Shown here: piece by piece, positions 35,260-42,887 of the stretch | How the letters are laid out: every line of letters starts with the position of its first letter | How positions within the stretch are numbered: position 1 is the stretch's first letter | Assembly: GCA_035699745.1 (NCBI GenBank) | Contig: DASSPH010000042.1 | Span: 47,328-111,327, forward strand | DNA: 64,000 nt | Reading direction: 5' to 3' | From: Vicinamibacterales bacterium | GTDB taxonomy: Bacteria; Acidobacteriota; Vicinamibacteria; Vicinamibacterales; 2-12-FULL-66-21 | Made by a program: the position numbers and the translations under genes | The notes under the pieces: model-generated | Told to the model about the DNA's origin: nothing | The model's database searches: none | What the model saw: the letters and a program-made list of their open reading frames with translations, nothing else

Positions 35260-36261
35260 GTGGCGCGCCTCATGTCCGCTTTCGTCGTCTCGGTCGCCCT
35301 GGCGGCGGCGGTCTGCGTCGGCACAGCGGCGGCGGCGGGAGCGTTCTCGGTCGGCGTGCTGCGCCGGGACGGCGTCCTGATTCCTTTCGCGACGTACGAC
35401 GGCCGGGCGTGGGAAGTGGTGTGGCCCGGTTCCGACCTGCGCCAGCCGCTCCCGATCGGCCTGGCCGACGTGCCGGGCCGCTGGTGGGGCGCCGTCGGTC
35501 CCGACGTGCCCTGGCAGGCGTGGCTCCCGGACGAGGTGAAGCGGCCGGTCAAGCTGTTGAGGCCGGTGCAGGTACCGATCTTCTGCGGCGCCCACCTGGC
35601 GCTCGCGACCGACTATCGCGGTGACGCGCTCGCCGAGCGCGAGCCGACGGTGCCCAAGGACGGCATCGCGACGGCGGGGGACGTCACGGTCCTGCCGATC
35701 ACCCAGGTGTCGGTCAACGCGCCCGACGCCGCCCGCCTGATCGCCCACATCACCGATCGCTTCAACGAGGAAGAGGCGCTGGCGGAGAAGCAGTTCACCA
35801 ACTGGCGTCATCCGTACGGCGGCGCGTGGCGGTCGCAGTTCCCGATCGTGCTGGAGGCCTTCTACCGCGCCATCGACGCGGGACCCGCGGGGGACTTCCG
35901 CACCAACTACATCGAAGCGGTGCGGCGGTTCCCGGCGGGTCCGCGCGATCAGGGCTGCGGGCTGATCACCTTCGTGCGCGGCTGGGTCACCGAGTTCCGC
36001 GACAAGAAGCCGGAGATCAACATCGGCGCGCGCATCACCTACTGCGATCGCGCCGACGTCTCTTTCATGCAGCCGTTCGGACGGGTGCGGATCGAGCGCG
36101 GATCGGGCCGAGGGCGCGCCGCGGCGGCGGAGGTCTACTGGATCTATCAGACCTCGAGCTGGCGGGACGAGTTCTACAGCGTCGCGCGGGTGGCGCCCGA
36201 GGGGGTGCGCCCGGTGCTGGTCGTGGCCGGCGGCGGCTGCCCGAAGGAACGCGCGAAGTAA
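35260..36261 (+). CDS. Unknown secreted protein of the acylation cassette
   Basis: Up to 333 residues; GTG 35260 and ATG 35272 are both possible starts and each gives a signal peptide ending near AAAAGA. I do not recognise a family. The mature protein opens with a beta-rich part (VGVLRRDGVLIPFATYDGRAWEVVW) and later has an RDQGCGLITFVRGWVTEFRDKK segment and a C-terminal strand-rich part. It has about four Cys, possibly disulphides. Its stop overlaps the start of the SGNH gene by one base (TAATG), so it belongs with the SGNH-MBOAT pair. Confidence 0.7.
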   Translation: MARLMSAFVVSVALAAAVCVGTAAAAGAFSVGVLRRDGVLIPFATYDGRAWEVVWPGSDLRQPLPIGLADVPGRWWGAVGPDVPWQAWLPDEVKRPVKLLRPVQVPIFCGAHLALATDYRGDALAEREPTVPKDGIATAGDVTVLPITQVSVNAPDAARLIAHITDRFNEEEALAEKQFTNWRHPYGGAWRSQFPIVLEAFYRAIDAGPAGDFRTNYIEAVRRFPAGPRDQGCGLITFVRGWVTEFRDKKPEINIGARITYCDRADVSFMQPFGRVRIERGSGRGRAAAAEVYWIYQTSSWRDEFYSVARVAPEGVRPVLVVAGGGCPKERAK

Positions 36262-37295
36262 TGCGCCGGGCTGCGCTCCTGCAGCTGCTGCTCGCCGCAG
36301 CCGGGCTGCTCCTCCTGCCGCTGCTGCTGCGCGGGGCCAATCGTCTCCAGGCGGCGCCCAATCTCCAGCCGAGCTATCTTCCGGCGCTCGAGGGCCCGCG
36401 CGAGCGCAAGCCGTTCGAGGCGTACCGCATCGGCGAGCTGGCCGCGCTGCAGCCGGCCTGGGTCGTCATCGGCGACTCGATGGCGGGATCGCGCATCGAT
36501 CCGCAGCGGCTCAGCCGCCTGACCGGCGGTCTGACGGCGCCGCTGCTCTACGCCGGCAGCAGCCCCGCGTGGTGGTACCTGGCGCTGAAGAACTGGGTGA
36601 TCCCGAGCGGCATCAAGCCGCGGGCGGTGATCGTCTTCTTCCGCGACACCAACCTGACCAACGTCATGTTCCGCATCGACGCCACGTGGTCGCTCGACAC
36701 GGCGGCGCTCGACCGCGAAGACGAGCTGAACGCCGTCGTCGCGCGGCGGCGGGGGACCGCGTTCTATCAGGTGCGCGACCGGATCGACCGCATCTACGAG
36801 GCGTCGGCAGCGCGCCGCTGGGTCGAGCCGGCGGTGAACGAGTGGCCGGCCCGCGTGCTCTTCCGCTACCGGCGGCCGCGGGCGGCGTTTCTCGACCACG
36901 TGAACGAGCGCTTCGGCCTGGCGCACCTGCGGCCGATGGATGCCGCCGACATGCAGGCGACGGAGGACCGCGAGGCGGACTTCGACCGGTTCGTCGAGGA
37001 CTCGACGCTGCCGCTGATGCTGCGCGACGCGCGGGCGGCGGGGCTCACGCTGCTGCTGGTCCGCGTGCAGCGCCGTCCGATCGGCGGCCGTCCGCCGCAG
37101 CAGTCGCCGGCGCTGCGCCGCTACATCGCCCGTCTGCACGCCTACGTGGAGGCGCGCGGCGGCGTGTTCATGGACGACACCGGCGACCCGGCGCAGACGC
37201 TCGACCTCTACGAGGACGGCGACCACCTGTCGCGCGACGGGCGGCGGCGCTATACCGAGATGTTCGCCGTCCGCCTGCGCCAGCGCTTTCCGTGA
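36261..37295 (+). CDS. SGNH-like membrane-anchored acyl-transfer protein
   Basis: 344 residues with an N-terminal membrane anchor. The SGNH hydrolase signature is visible as GDS with Ser73 (VIGDSMAGSRIDP) and a C-terminal DxxH, Asp319 to His322 (EDGDHLSRDG). The order of motifs fits the AlgJ/AlgX or PatB type of periplasmic partner that moves acyl groups delivered by an MBOAT protein onto a polymer. Its stop overlaps the MBOAT start by four bases, giving strong translational coupling. The acceptor polymer is unknown. Confidence 0.75.
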   Translation: MRRAALLQLLLAAAGLLLLPLLLRGANRLQAAPNLQPSYLPALEGPRERKPFEAYRIGELAALQPAWVVIGDSMAGSRIDPQRLSRLTGGLTAPLLYAGSSPAWWYLALKNWVIPSGIKPRAVIVFFRDTNLTNVMFRIDATWSLDTAALDREDELNAVVARRRGTAFYQVRDRIDRIYEASAARRWVEPAVNEWPARVLFRYRRPRAAFLDHVNERFGLAHLRPMDAADMQATEDREADFDRFVEDSTLPLMLRDARAAGLTLLLVRVQRRPIGGRPPQQSPALRRYIARLHAYVEARGGVFMDDTGDPAQTLDLYEDGDHLSRDGRRRYTEMFAVRLRQRFP

Positions 37296-38728
37296 TCTTC
37301 CACAGTCTCGACTTCGTCATCTTCTTCGCGGCCGTCACGCTGATCTACTGGCGCCTCCCGCACCGCGCGCAGAACGTGCTGCTGCTGGCGGCGAGCTATT
37401 TCTTCTACGGCTACGTCCATCCCTGGTTCCTGCTGCTGATCGGCGCGTCGACGGCGATCGACTACGCCTCGGCGCGCGCGATGGAGCGCTGGCCGGCGCG
37501 CAAGCGCGCCTTCATGGCGATCAGCATCATCTCCAACTTCGGGATGCTCGGCTTCTTCAAGTACTTCAACTTCTTCGCCGACAACGTGCACGCCGCGCTG
37601 GCGGCGGCGGGGATGGACGTCAGCCTGCCGGTGCTGCGCGTGCTGCTGCCGGTCGGGATCTCGTTCTACACCTTTCAGGCGATGAGCTACACGGTGGACG
37701 TCTACCGCGGCGAACTGCGCGCGCGGCGCAGCCTGCTCGACGTCGCCGTGTTCATCTCGTTCTTCCCCCACCTCGTCGCCGGCCCGATCCAGCGCGCCTC
37801 GTACCTGCTGCCGCAGGTCGAAGAACCGCGCCGCTTCTCGATCGAGCGGGCGGCGAGCGGCTTCTACCTGATGGTCTGGGGCTTCTTCAAGAAGCTCGTC
37901 ATCGCCGACAACGTCGGCGTCATCGCCAACAAGGTCTTCGCCCTGAGCGATCCGTCGTTCGAGATTCTCTGGGCCGGCGTGTTCGCCTTCGCCATCCAGA
38001 TTTACGCCGACTTCTCCGCCTATACCGACATCGCGCGCGGCTCGTCGCGCTGGCTCGGCTTCGAGCTGACGCAGAACTTCGAGCATCCCTACATGGCGCG
38101 CAACCCGGCGGACTTCTGGCGGCGCTGGAACATCTCGCTCTCGACCTGGTTCCGCGACTACGTCTACATCCCGCTGGGCGGCTCGCGCGCCGGAGAGCTG
38201 AAGTGGGCGCGCAACATCATCGTCACCTTCCTGCTCTCGGGCCTGTGGCACGGGGCGAGCTGGAACTACGTGCTCTGGGGGCTGTATCACGGCGTGCTGC
38301 TGGTGTTGACCCGCGCGCACGCCATGCTGGGCGCGCCGGCCGCCGACCGCCGGCCGCTATCCGCGGTCCGCGGTGCGGCGCTCCGGCAGCTGGCGCAGAT
38401 TCCGGCGATGTTCGTGCTGACGCTGATCGGCTGGCTGTTGTTCCGCGAGACGGAGTTGAGTGCGATCGTGCGCGACCTGCAGCTGTCGCCGTTCTCCAGC
38501 ACGCCGCTGGAGCGGCAGGCGGGGCTGTATCTGTTCCTGCTCGCGCTCGGCTATTCGATTCCGTTGTGGGTGCAGAGTGTCTGGGTGGAACTGCACCGCG
38601 GCCGGCCCGAGCCGGCGTCAGGGTGGCGCGGCGCCGCGCTGCGCGCGGTGGCCTGCGGCGCCGCGTTCGCGGCGATTCTGGTGCTGCGCAGCCGCACGTC
38701 GCTGGACTTCATCTACTTCCAGTTCTGA
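37292..38728 (+). CDS. MBOAT family O-acyltransferase (AlgI-like)
   Basis: 478 residues from GTG 37292, with about ten to twelve membrane helices. AlgI-type landmarks are PVGISFYTFQAMSYTVDVYRG, the FFPHLVAGPIQRA segment and RNPADFWRRWNISLSTWFRDY. The catalytic His320 is in LLSGLWHGASWNY. The protein should carry acyl (usually acetyl) groups across the inner membrane for transfer to an extracellular glycan by its SGNH partner. No alginate or cellulose genes are present. Confidence 0.9.
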   Translation: MIFHSLDFVIFFAAVTLIYWRLPHRAQNVLLLAASYFFYGYVHPWFLLLIGASTAIDYASARAMERWPARKRAFMAISIISNFGMLGFFKYFNFFADNVHAALAAAGMDVSLPVLRVLLPVGISFYTFQAMSYTVDVYRGELRARRSLLDVAVFISFFPHLVAGPIQRASYLLPQVEEPRRFSIERAASGFYLMVWGFFKKLVIADNVGVIANKVFALSDPSFEILWAGVFAFAIQIYADFSAYTDIARGSSRWLGFELTQNFEHPYMARNPADFWRRWNISLSTWFRDYVYIPLGGSRAGELKWARNIIVTFLLSGLWHGASWNYVLWGLYHGVLLVLTRAHAMLGAPAADRRPLSAVRGAALRQLAQIPAMFVLTLIGWLLFRETELSAIVRDLQLSPFSSTPLERQAGLYLFLLALGYSIPLWVQSVWVELHRGRPEPASGWRGAALRAVACGAAFAAILVLRSRTSLDFIYFQF

Positions 38729-38755
38729 TCGCGGCCACCCGTCAGCCGCCCGCCC

Positions 38756-40096
38756 TCAGGTGACCTGCGGCGCCGCATACGGTAACGGCCGATTCGTGTA
38801 AGTGGCGCTGTGTGACAACGCCCGCCGGGTCAGGGCGGCAGCGAGCACGAGCCCGGCGGCAGCGAGGGTGGTGCCAATCACCGGATGCGTTCGACTCATC
38901 GCTTGAAACAGCGGCATCAGCCAGAGAGGCGAGGAGTAGAAGAGCCACTTGAACCGGTCGCCCCACCAGAGCGTCAGTGCCTGCGACAGCGAGCTCAACC
39001 CCACTACCTGAATCCACAACGCGGGGTGGAGGGCGCGCACACCCTCGCCGATGGTGGCACTCAAGAGCAACAGCACCGCCCAGATCATTACCCAGACGGC
39101 CGCCGGCCAGCCGACGATCAGAGCGGTCATCTTCGCCCCGGAGATGGGCAGCGCCCTGAGATGCCGAATGAGCTCCGGGAACCGGCCGCTGACGCTGGCG
39201 GCAAAGAACGCGAACCACACCATCAGGTTGAACGGCCGCTGCTCGACGGTGTCCATCTGGATGGAGACGTCATCGAAGATCAGAAGCTTCTGCGACCGCA
39301 GGAATGCCATCGGCGTCCGGAGCTCGCCGTAGAAGCCATCCACCAGGTAGGCGATGGCCGCGAAGGCGATCGCGAGCGTCAAGCCAATGCCGGCCGCCCA
39401 TCGCACCTCGCGCAGCATCAGCGCCGGTATGCCGGCGAGCCGGCCGCGCGGCGGCGGAGCCAGCGGCGGCCGGGCGGCGCTGGTCGGACGCCTGACGCCG
39501 GCGGCCCGTGGAGGGACGTAGACGAACGCCGCCGCGATCGACGCCAGCATCAGACCCAGCACGACCGCGCTTGCTCCGGTCAATTCCGCGCGCACCCAGA
39601 ACGGCGTGCTGATCAGCGCCAGCATCGCCGCCGCTTCCAACATCCGGAGCGCGCGTGCGGGCGCGATGCGTTTCGAGCGTTGACTGGCCGTGAGCAGAAT
39701 GCAGCCCATGCTTGCCGCCCCGAAGTCGTACGCGGTCGACAGCGCGATGATTGCCAGCCCGCCGTCGCGCGCACCGAGGCTGAAGAAGAGGGCAGGCAGC
39801 TTGAGCGCGGCCAGGACGGCCGGTGCGGCGACGGCGCCGACCAGCCACGTCGCGCGCCAGATATCACGTCGTGAGAGAGGGAGGTATGCGTACGCACGGG
39901 GCAGGCCCGTCACCGTCACCACCGGCCCGATCACCAGCGTCATGCCGAGCGAGATGGCGAAGGCGAACCGGGCATTCGTCCCGCCCGCTCCCGCCAGCCA
40001 CCAGGGGATCGCGGCGAGCACGATCGTGAGCTGCAGCTGCCACTGATACTGCCGCCCCAGCATGTCGCGGGCGAGCCGAAGGACCGCGGGTGTCAT
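38756..40096 (-). CDS. ABC transporter membrane protein (second permease)
   Basis: 446 residues from ATG 40096, with about twelve hydrophobic segments and no soluble domain. It shares with the preceding permease a FSxGMxxVxGP block in the first helices, an RRDxWRAxWLV segment and an ALSTAYDFGAASMGC helix, so the two are paralogues. Its ATG overlaps the previous stop by one base. With the ATPase and GntR regulator it forms a YtrA-type exporter operon; substrate unknown. Confidence 0.8.
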   Translation of the reverse strand: MTPAVLRLARDMLGRQYQWQLQLTIVLAAIPWWLAGAGGTNARFAFAISLGMTLVIGPVVTVTGLPRAYAYLPLSRRDIWRATWLVGAVAAPAVLAALKLPALFFSLGARDGGLAIIALSTAYDFGAASMGCILLTASQRSKRIAPARALRMLEAAAMLALISTPFWVRAELTGASAVVLGLMLASIAAAFVYVPPRAAGVRRPTSAARPPLAPPPRGRLAGIPALMLREVRWAAGIGLTLAIAFAAIAYLVDGFYGELRTPMAFLRSQKLLIFDDVSIQMDTVEQRPFNLMVWFAFFAASVSGRFPELIRHLRALPISGAKMTALIVGWPAAVWVMIWAVLLLLSATIGEGVRALHPALWIQVVGLSSLSQALTLWWGDRFKWLFYSSPLWLMPLFQAMSRTHPVIGTTLAAAGLVLAAALTRRALSHSATYTNRPLPYAAPQVT

Positions 40097-41487
40097 CACC
40101 GCGCCGCCTCGATCCGGAGGAACCCGTGCCCGGCAGACCGGTAGGGGGTGGCGCGTGCGAGTGCCCGGGAATTCATCCACGCGGCGGCGGCAAAACCGAC
40201 GACGCCCAGATATCCGAAGAGAGCGGGCGAGGCGGTGACCAGCAGCCGGATGCCGACGATCGCCAGCAGCAGTGACCCGATCGCGGTGGCGCGGGCCGCC
40301 CCGCTCAACCAGAGCGTCGTCGCCTGCAGCAGCGCGGAGATCCCGATCATCGTGACCAGGGTGATGGCGAACGACGCCGACGGCAGCTCGTGCCGGAACA
40401 CGTATCGCGCGCCGGCCAGCGCGGCTCCCACGCTGAGCCAGACGATGATCGGCCAGGTGAGCAGCAGCGCGTTCAGGCCCCGCAACCCGAGCGGCAGCGT
40501 GCGCAGGTGCCGGAGAATCGCGTTGAAGCGCGCCGCGATCGCGCCCAGCAGGGCGACGTAGCAAACCAGCACGCTGGAGGCGGCCATCGGCGTGGACAGC
40601 GACGGCGACAGCCCATCGAATGACAGCAGCACGTTGACGAGAATCTGTACGACTTCGGCTCCCGACTCCGTCAGGCTCGCCATGGCAGCTGCCGCGGCCC
40701 CCACCAGTGCCAGGTATCCCGCCAGGGTCGCTATCCAGACATATTCGTGGGCCAGCAGCCACGGAACTCCGGTGAGGCCGGATCTCGACTCGAGGCGCGC
40801 GCTGTTCGACCGTTGCGGCGCCTGCCGCTTGGTCCGGTTCGCCGGGACGGGCGGTCGCGGCGAATAGAAGTACGCCGCGATGGTGAGTGCCACACCCGTT
40901 CCCAGCGCAATCGCGGCGCGCGGCGTCAGCGCGCTCCACTGCACCGGCGTAGTCAGGCCAGCCCATCGCGGCAATTCGGACAGGAACAAGTAGCCGGCGG
41001 GCAGGAGCAGCTGTGACGCCCCTCTGACGACCGGCCAGATGACCCGCAGCGGGCCGCGCGATGGCCCCGGCGACGTGGCGGCAATGACCAGCGCGCACCC
41101 GGCCCCGGTCGCGGCGAAGTCATAGGCTGTCGACAGCAGCAGCCCGGAGAAGCCGATGAAGTCGCGGGCCGGCGTCAACATCGTTCCGGGAAGCTTCGCG
41201 GCGAAGAGCAGTCCGGTGATGCCCACCGTCGACACCAGCCAGCCCGCGCGCCAGACGTCACGGCGAGCCACCGGCAGGTACCACACCGCCAGCGGCACGA
41301 GCCATAGGTGAAGCTGCGGCCCCATCACCCAGGCCATGCCCATCGAGAACCGGAACGCCATCGCCGGGATTGCCGGGTCCGGCGCTTCCACGGCGATCCA
41401 GAACCATCCGACGGCGATGACCAGCGTCATCCCCACGGTCATCCATCGGCTGGTCCGGCGGATCAGATCCCGAATCAGCAGCTCCAT
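40096..41487 (-). CDS. ABC transporter membrane protein (first permease)
   Basis: 463 residues from ATG 41487, two bases after the ATPase stop. It is a polytopic membrane protein with about twelve helices and a basic cytoplasmic loop (RTKRQAPQRSNSARLESRS) in the middle. Motifs shared with the next permease (FRFSMGMAWVMGP, ARRDVWRAGWLV, STAYDFAATGAG) show a duplicated pair likely to form a heterodimer around the single ATPase. Confidence 0.8.
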   Translation of the reverse strand: MELLIRDLIRRTSRWMTVGMTLVIAVGWFWIAVEAPDPAIPAMAFRFSMGMAWVMGPQLHLWLVPLAVWYLPVARRDVWRAGWLVSTVGITGLLFAAKLPGTMLTPARDFIGFSGLLLSTAYDFAATGAGCALVIAATSPGPSRGPLRVIWPVVRGASQLLLPAGYLFLSELPRWAGLTTPVQWSALTPRAAIALGTGVALTIAAYFYSPRPPVPANRTKRQAPQRSNSARLESRSGLTGVPWLLAHEYVWIATLAGYLALVGAAAAAMASLTESGAEVVQILVNVLLSFDGLSPSLSTPMAASSVLVCYVALLGAIAARFNAILRHLRTLPLGLRGLNALLLTWPIIVWLSVGAALAGARYVFRHELPSASFAITLVTMIGISALLQATTLWLSGAARATAIGSLLLAIVGIRLLVTASPALFGYLGVVGFAAAAWMNSRALARATPYRSAGHGFLRIEAAR

Positions 41488-41489
41488 CG

Positions 41490-42362
41490 TCAGGCCTTGC
41501 CGAGCGCGACGAACAGCTCTTCGAGCGTGACCGGCGCCTCGGCGACGAGCGTCACTCCGAGCGCGCGCAGGCTCTCCAGCGTCGCGCGCTGCCGATCGAT
41601 CAGCAGCCGCCAGCGCTGCCCGTCCTGGCGCTGCACGACGATGCCGGGACGGGCGCCGAAGCGGACCGCCTCCGGTGCGACCACGTCCACGATGCGGAAG
41701 CGGGCGATGACGTCCACGGTCGCCCCTTCGAACAGCAGGCGGCCGTTCTTGATCATGCCGACGTGGTCGGCGAACCGCTCGACGTCGTCCAGGCCGTGCG
41801 ACGAGATCAGGACCGTCCGCTCGTCGTCCTGTACTGCGGCCAGGAGCTCCGCGAACACCGCCTGTCTGGAGATCGCGTCGAGGCCGACCGTCGGTTCGTC
41901 GAGGATCAGGACCTTCGGCCGCCAGGAGAGCGCGAGGACGAGCGCCAGCTTGATGCGCGCGCCGAACGACAGGGTCATGATGCGGTCCGACGGGTTGAGG
42001 TCGAGCGTGCGCATGAGGCGGCCACAGTACGCTTCGTCCCACGACGGATAGAACCCGCGCACGAACTGGACGACCTTGTGGATGCGGCCCCAGGGCTGGA
42101 ACTGAAGGTCGGGGCTGACGTAGGCGACCTGGCGCTTCATCGCGACTTCGTCGCGGAGATGATCCAGGCCGAGGACGGTGATCGTGCCGGCGTCCTTGGT
42201 CCCCATCCCGAAGATCAGATCGATCGTCGTCGTCTTCCCGGACCCGTTGGGTCCGACGAACCCGTAGATTGCGCCTCGTGGAACCGTCAGGTCGAGCGGT
42301 CCGAGCTCGAAGGCGGGGAACTTCTTCTCCAGTCCACGGATCTCAACCGCGTTTGCGGACAT
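41490..42362 (-). CDS. ABC transporter ATP-binding protein
   Basis: 290 residues. ATG 42362 is chosen over an upstream start because the domain begins right after it; it overlaps the GntR gene by 20 bp. Walker A is GPNGSGKTT (37-45) and Walker B LILDEPTVGLD. The signature reads LSFGARIKLAL instead of LSGGQ, a variant frequent in ABC-2 type exporters. The switch His is in SSHGLDDVERF. A C-terminal regulatory part follows. It powers the two permeases encoded downstream. Confidence 0.92.
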   Translation of the reverse strand: MSANAVEIRGLEKKFPAFELGPLDLTVPRGAIYGFVGPNGSGKTTTIDLIFGMGTKDAGTITVLGLDHLRDEVAMKRQVAYVSPDLQFQPWGRIHKVVQFVRGFYPSWDEAYCGRLMRTLDLNPSDRIMTLSFGARIKLALVLALSWRPKVLILDEPTVGLDAISRQAVFAELLAAVQDDERTVLISSHGLDDVERFADHVGMIKNGRLLFEGATVDVIARFRIVDVVAPEAVRFGARPGIVVQRQDGQRWRLLIDRQRATLESLRALGVTLVAEAPVTLEELFVALGKA

Positions 42363-42771
42363 GCTTCGGCTCCGTCTGGGTGTGGAGGATGGCATGGAGG
42401 AGGTGAAGCACGTCGCGGCCGGCGAGGCCCGCCTCGGTCGCTTCGCGGACCGCCTCGCGCAGCAGCTCGCGGGCCCGCGCGGCCTTGGCGTCGCGGCTGC
42501 GATCCGCGGCCGCGTCGGCGACGAACGTACCCAACCCTTGCCGGCGGAAGATGATGCCTTCGCGCTCGAGCTCCTCGTACGCGCGCTTGACGGTGATCAC
42601 GCTCACCATCAATTGCTCGGCGAGCCGGCGGAAGGAGGGCAGCGCCGAGCCCGGAGCGAGCCGCCCCTCGCTCACCTCACGTTTCAGGCCGTCGATGATC
42701 TGCTGATACAGCGTGCCCGGCCCCGCCGCCGAAAGCGGCGGAAGCGTCAACCGCGGCACGCTGCCAGTCAT
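42343..42771 (-). CDS. GntR family regulator, YtrA subgroup
   Basis: 142 residues. The winged helix holds the GntR signature GTLYQQIIDGLKREV, LPSFRRLAEQLMVSVITVKRAYEEL and the wing GIIFRRQGLGTFV. The effector part is only about 60 residues, the size of the YtrA subgroup that controls adjacent ABC exporters, usually in response to cell-wall stress. It is the first gene of the operon. A 25-bp perfect palindrome covers its promoter, as expected for autoregulation. Confidence 0.9.
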   Translation of the reverse strand: MTGSVPRLTLPPLSAAGPGTLYQQIIDGLKREVSEGRLAPGSALPSFRRLAEQLMVSVITVKRAYEELEREGIIFRRQGLGTFVADAAADRSRDAKAARARELLREAVREATEAGLAGRDVLHLLHAILHTQTEPKHVRKRG

Positions 42772-42778
42772 GACACCT

Positions 42779-42803
42779 ACTGTATATAATATCTATATAC
42801 AGT
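42779..42803. promoter_or_regulatory. Palindromic operator of the GntR-ABC operon
   Basis: Ten-base arms ACTGTATATA and TATATACAGT, perfect reverse complements, are separated by ATATC. The site overlaps the -10 and spacer of the operon promoter. Such AT-rich palindromes are typical for YtrA-like GntR proteins. Confidence 0.85.
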
Positions 42804-42809
42804 CGTCAA
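42781..42809 (-). promoter_or_regulatory. Promoter of the GntR-ABC operon
   Basis: On the minus strand TTGACG (42809-42804), 17 bases, then TATACA (42786-42781). Only nine bases lie between the -10 and the ATG at 42771, so transcription should start at or near the start codon. Confidence 0.6.
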
Positions 42810-42811
42810 CG

Positions 42812-42887
42812 CACTGAAAGCACTGAAAGCACTGAAAGCACTGCGCACTGCGCACCGCGCACCGCGCACCGCGCACTGCGCACTGCT
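42812..42887. repeat. CACTGAAAG / CACTGCG tandem array
   Basis: Three nonamers CACTGAAAG (42812-42838) are followed by seven heptamers, CACTGCG or CACCGCG with a last CACTGCT (42839-42887). Read on the minus strand the heptamer is a rotation of the CAGTGCG unit at 24403. The array ends at the stop codon of the M28 gene that follows on that strand. Confidence 0.9.
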
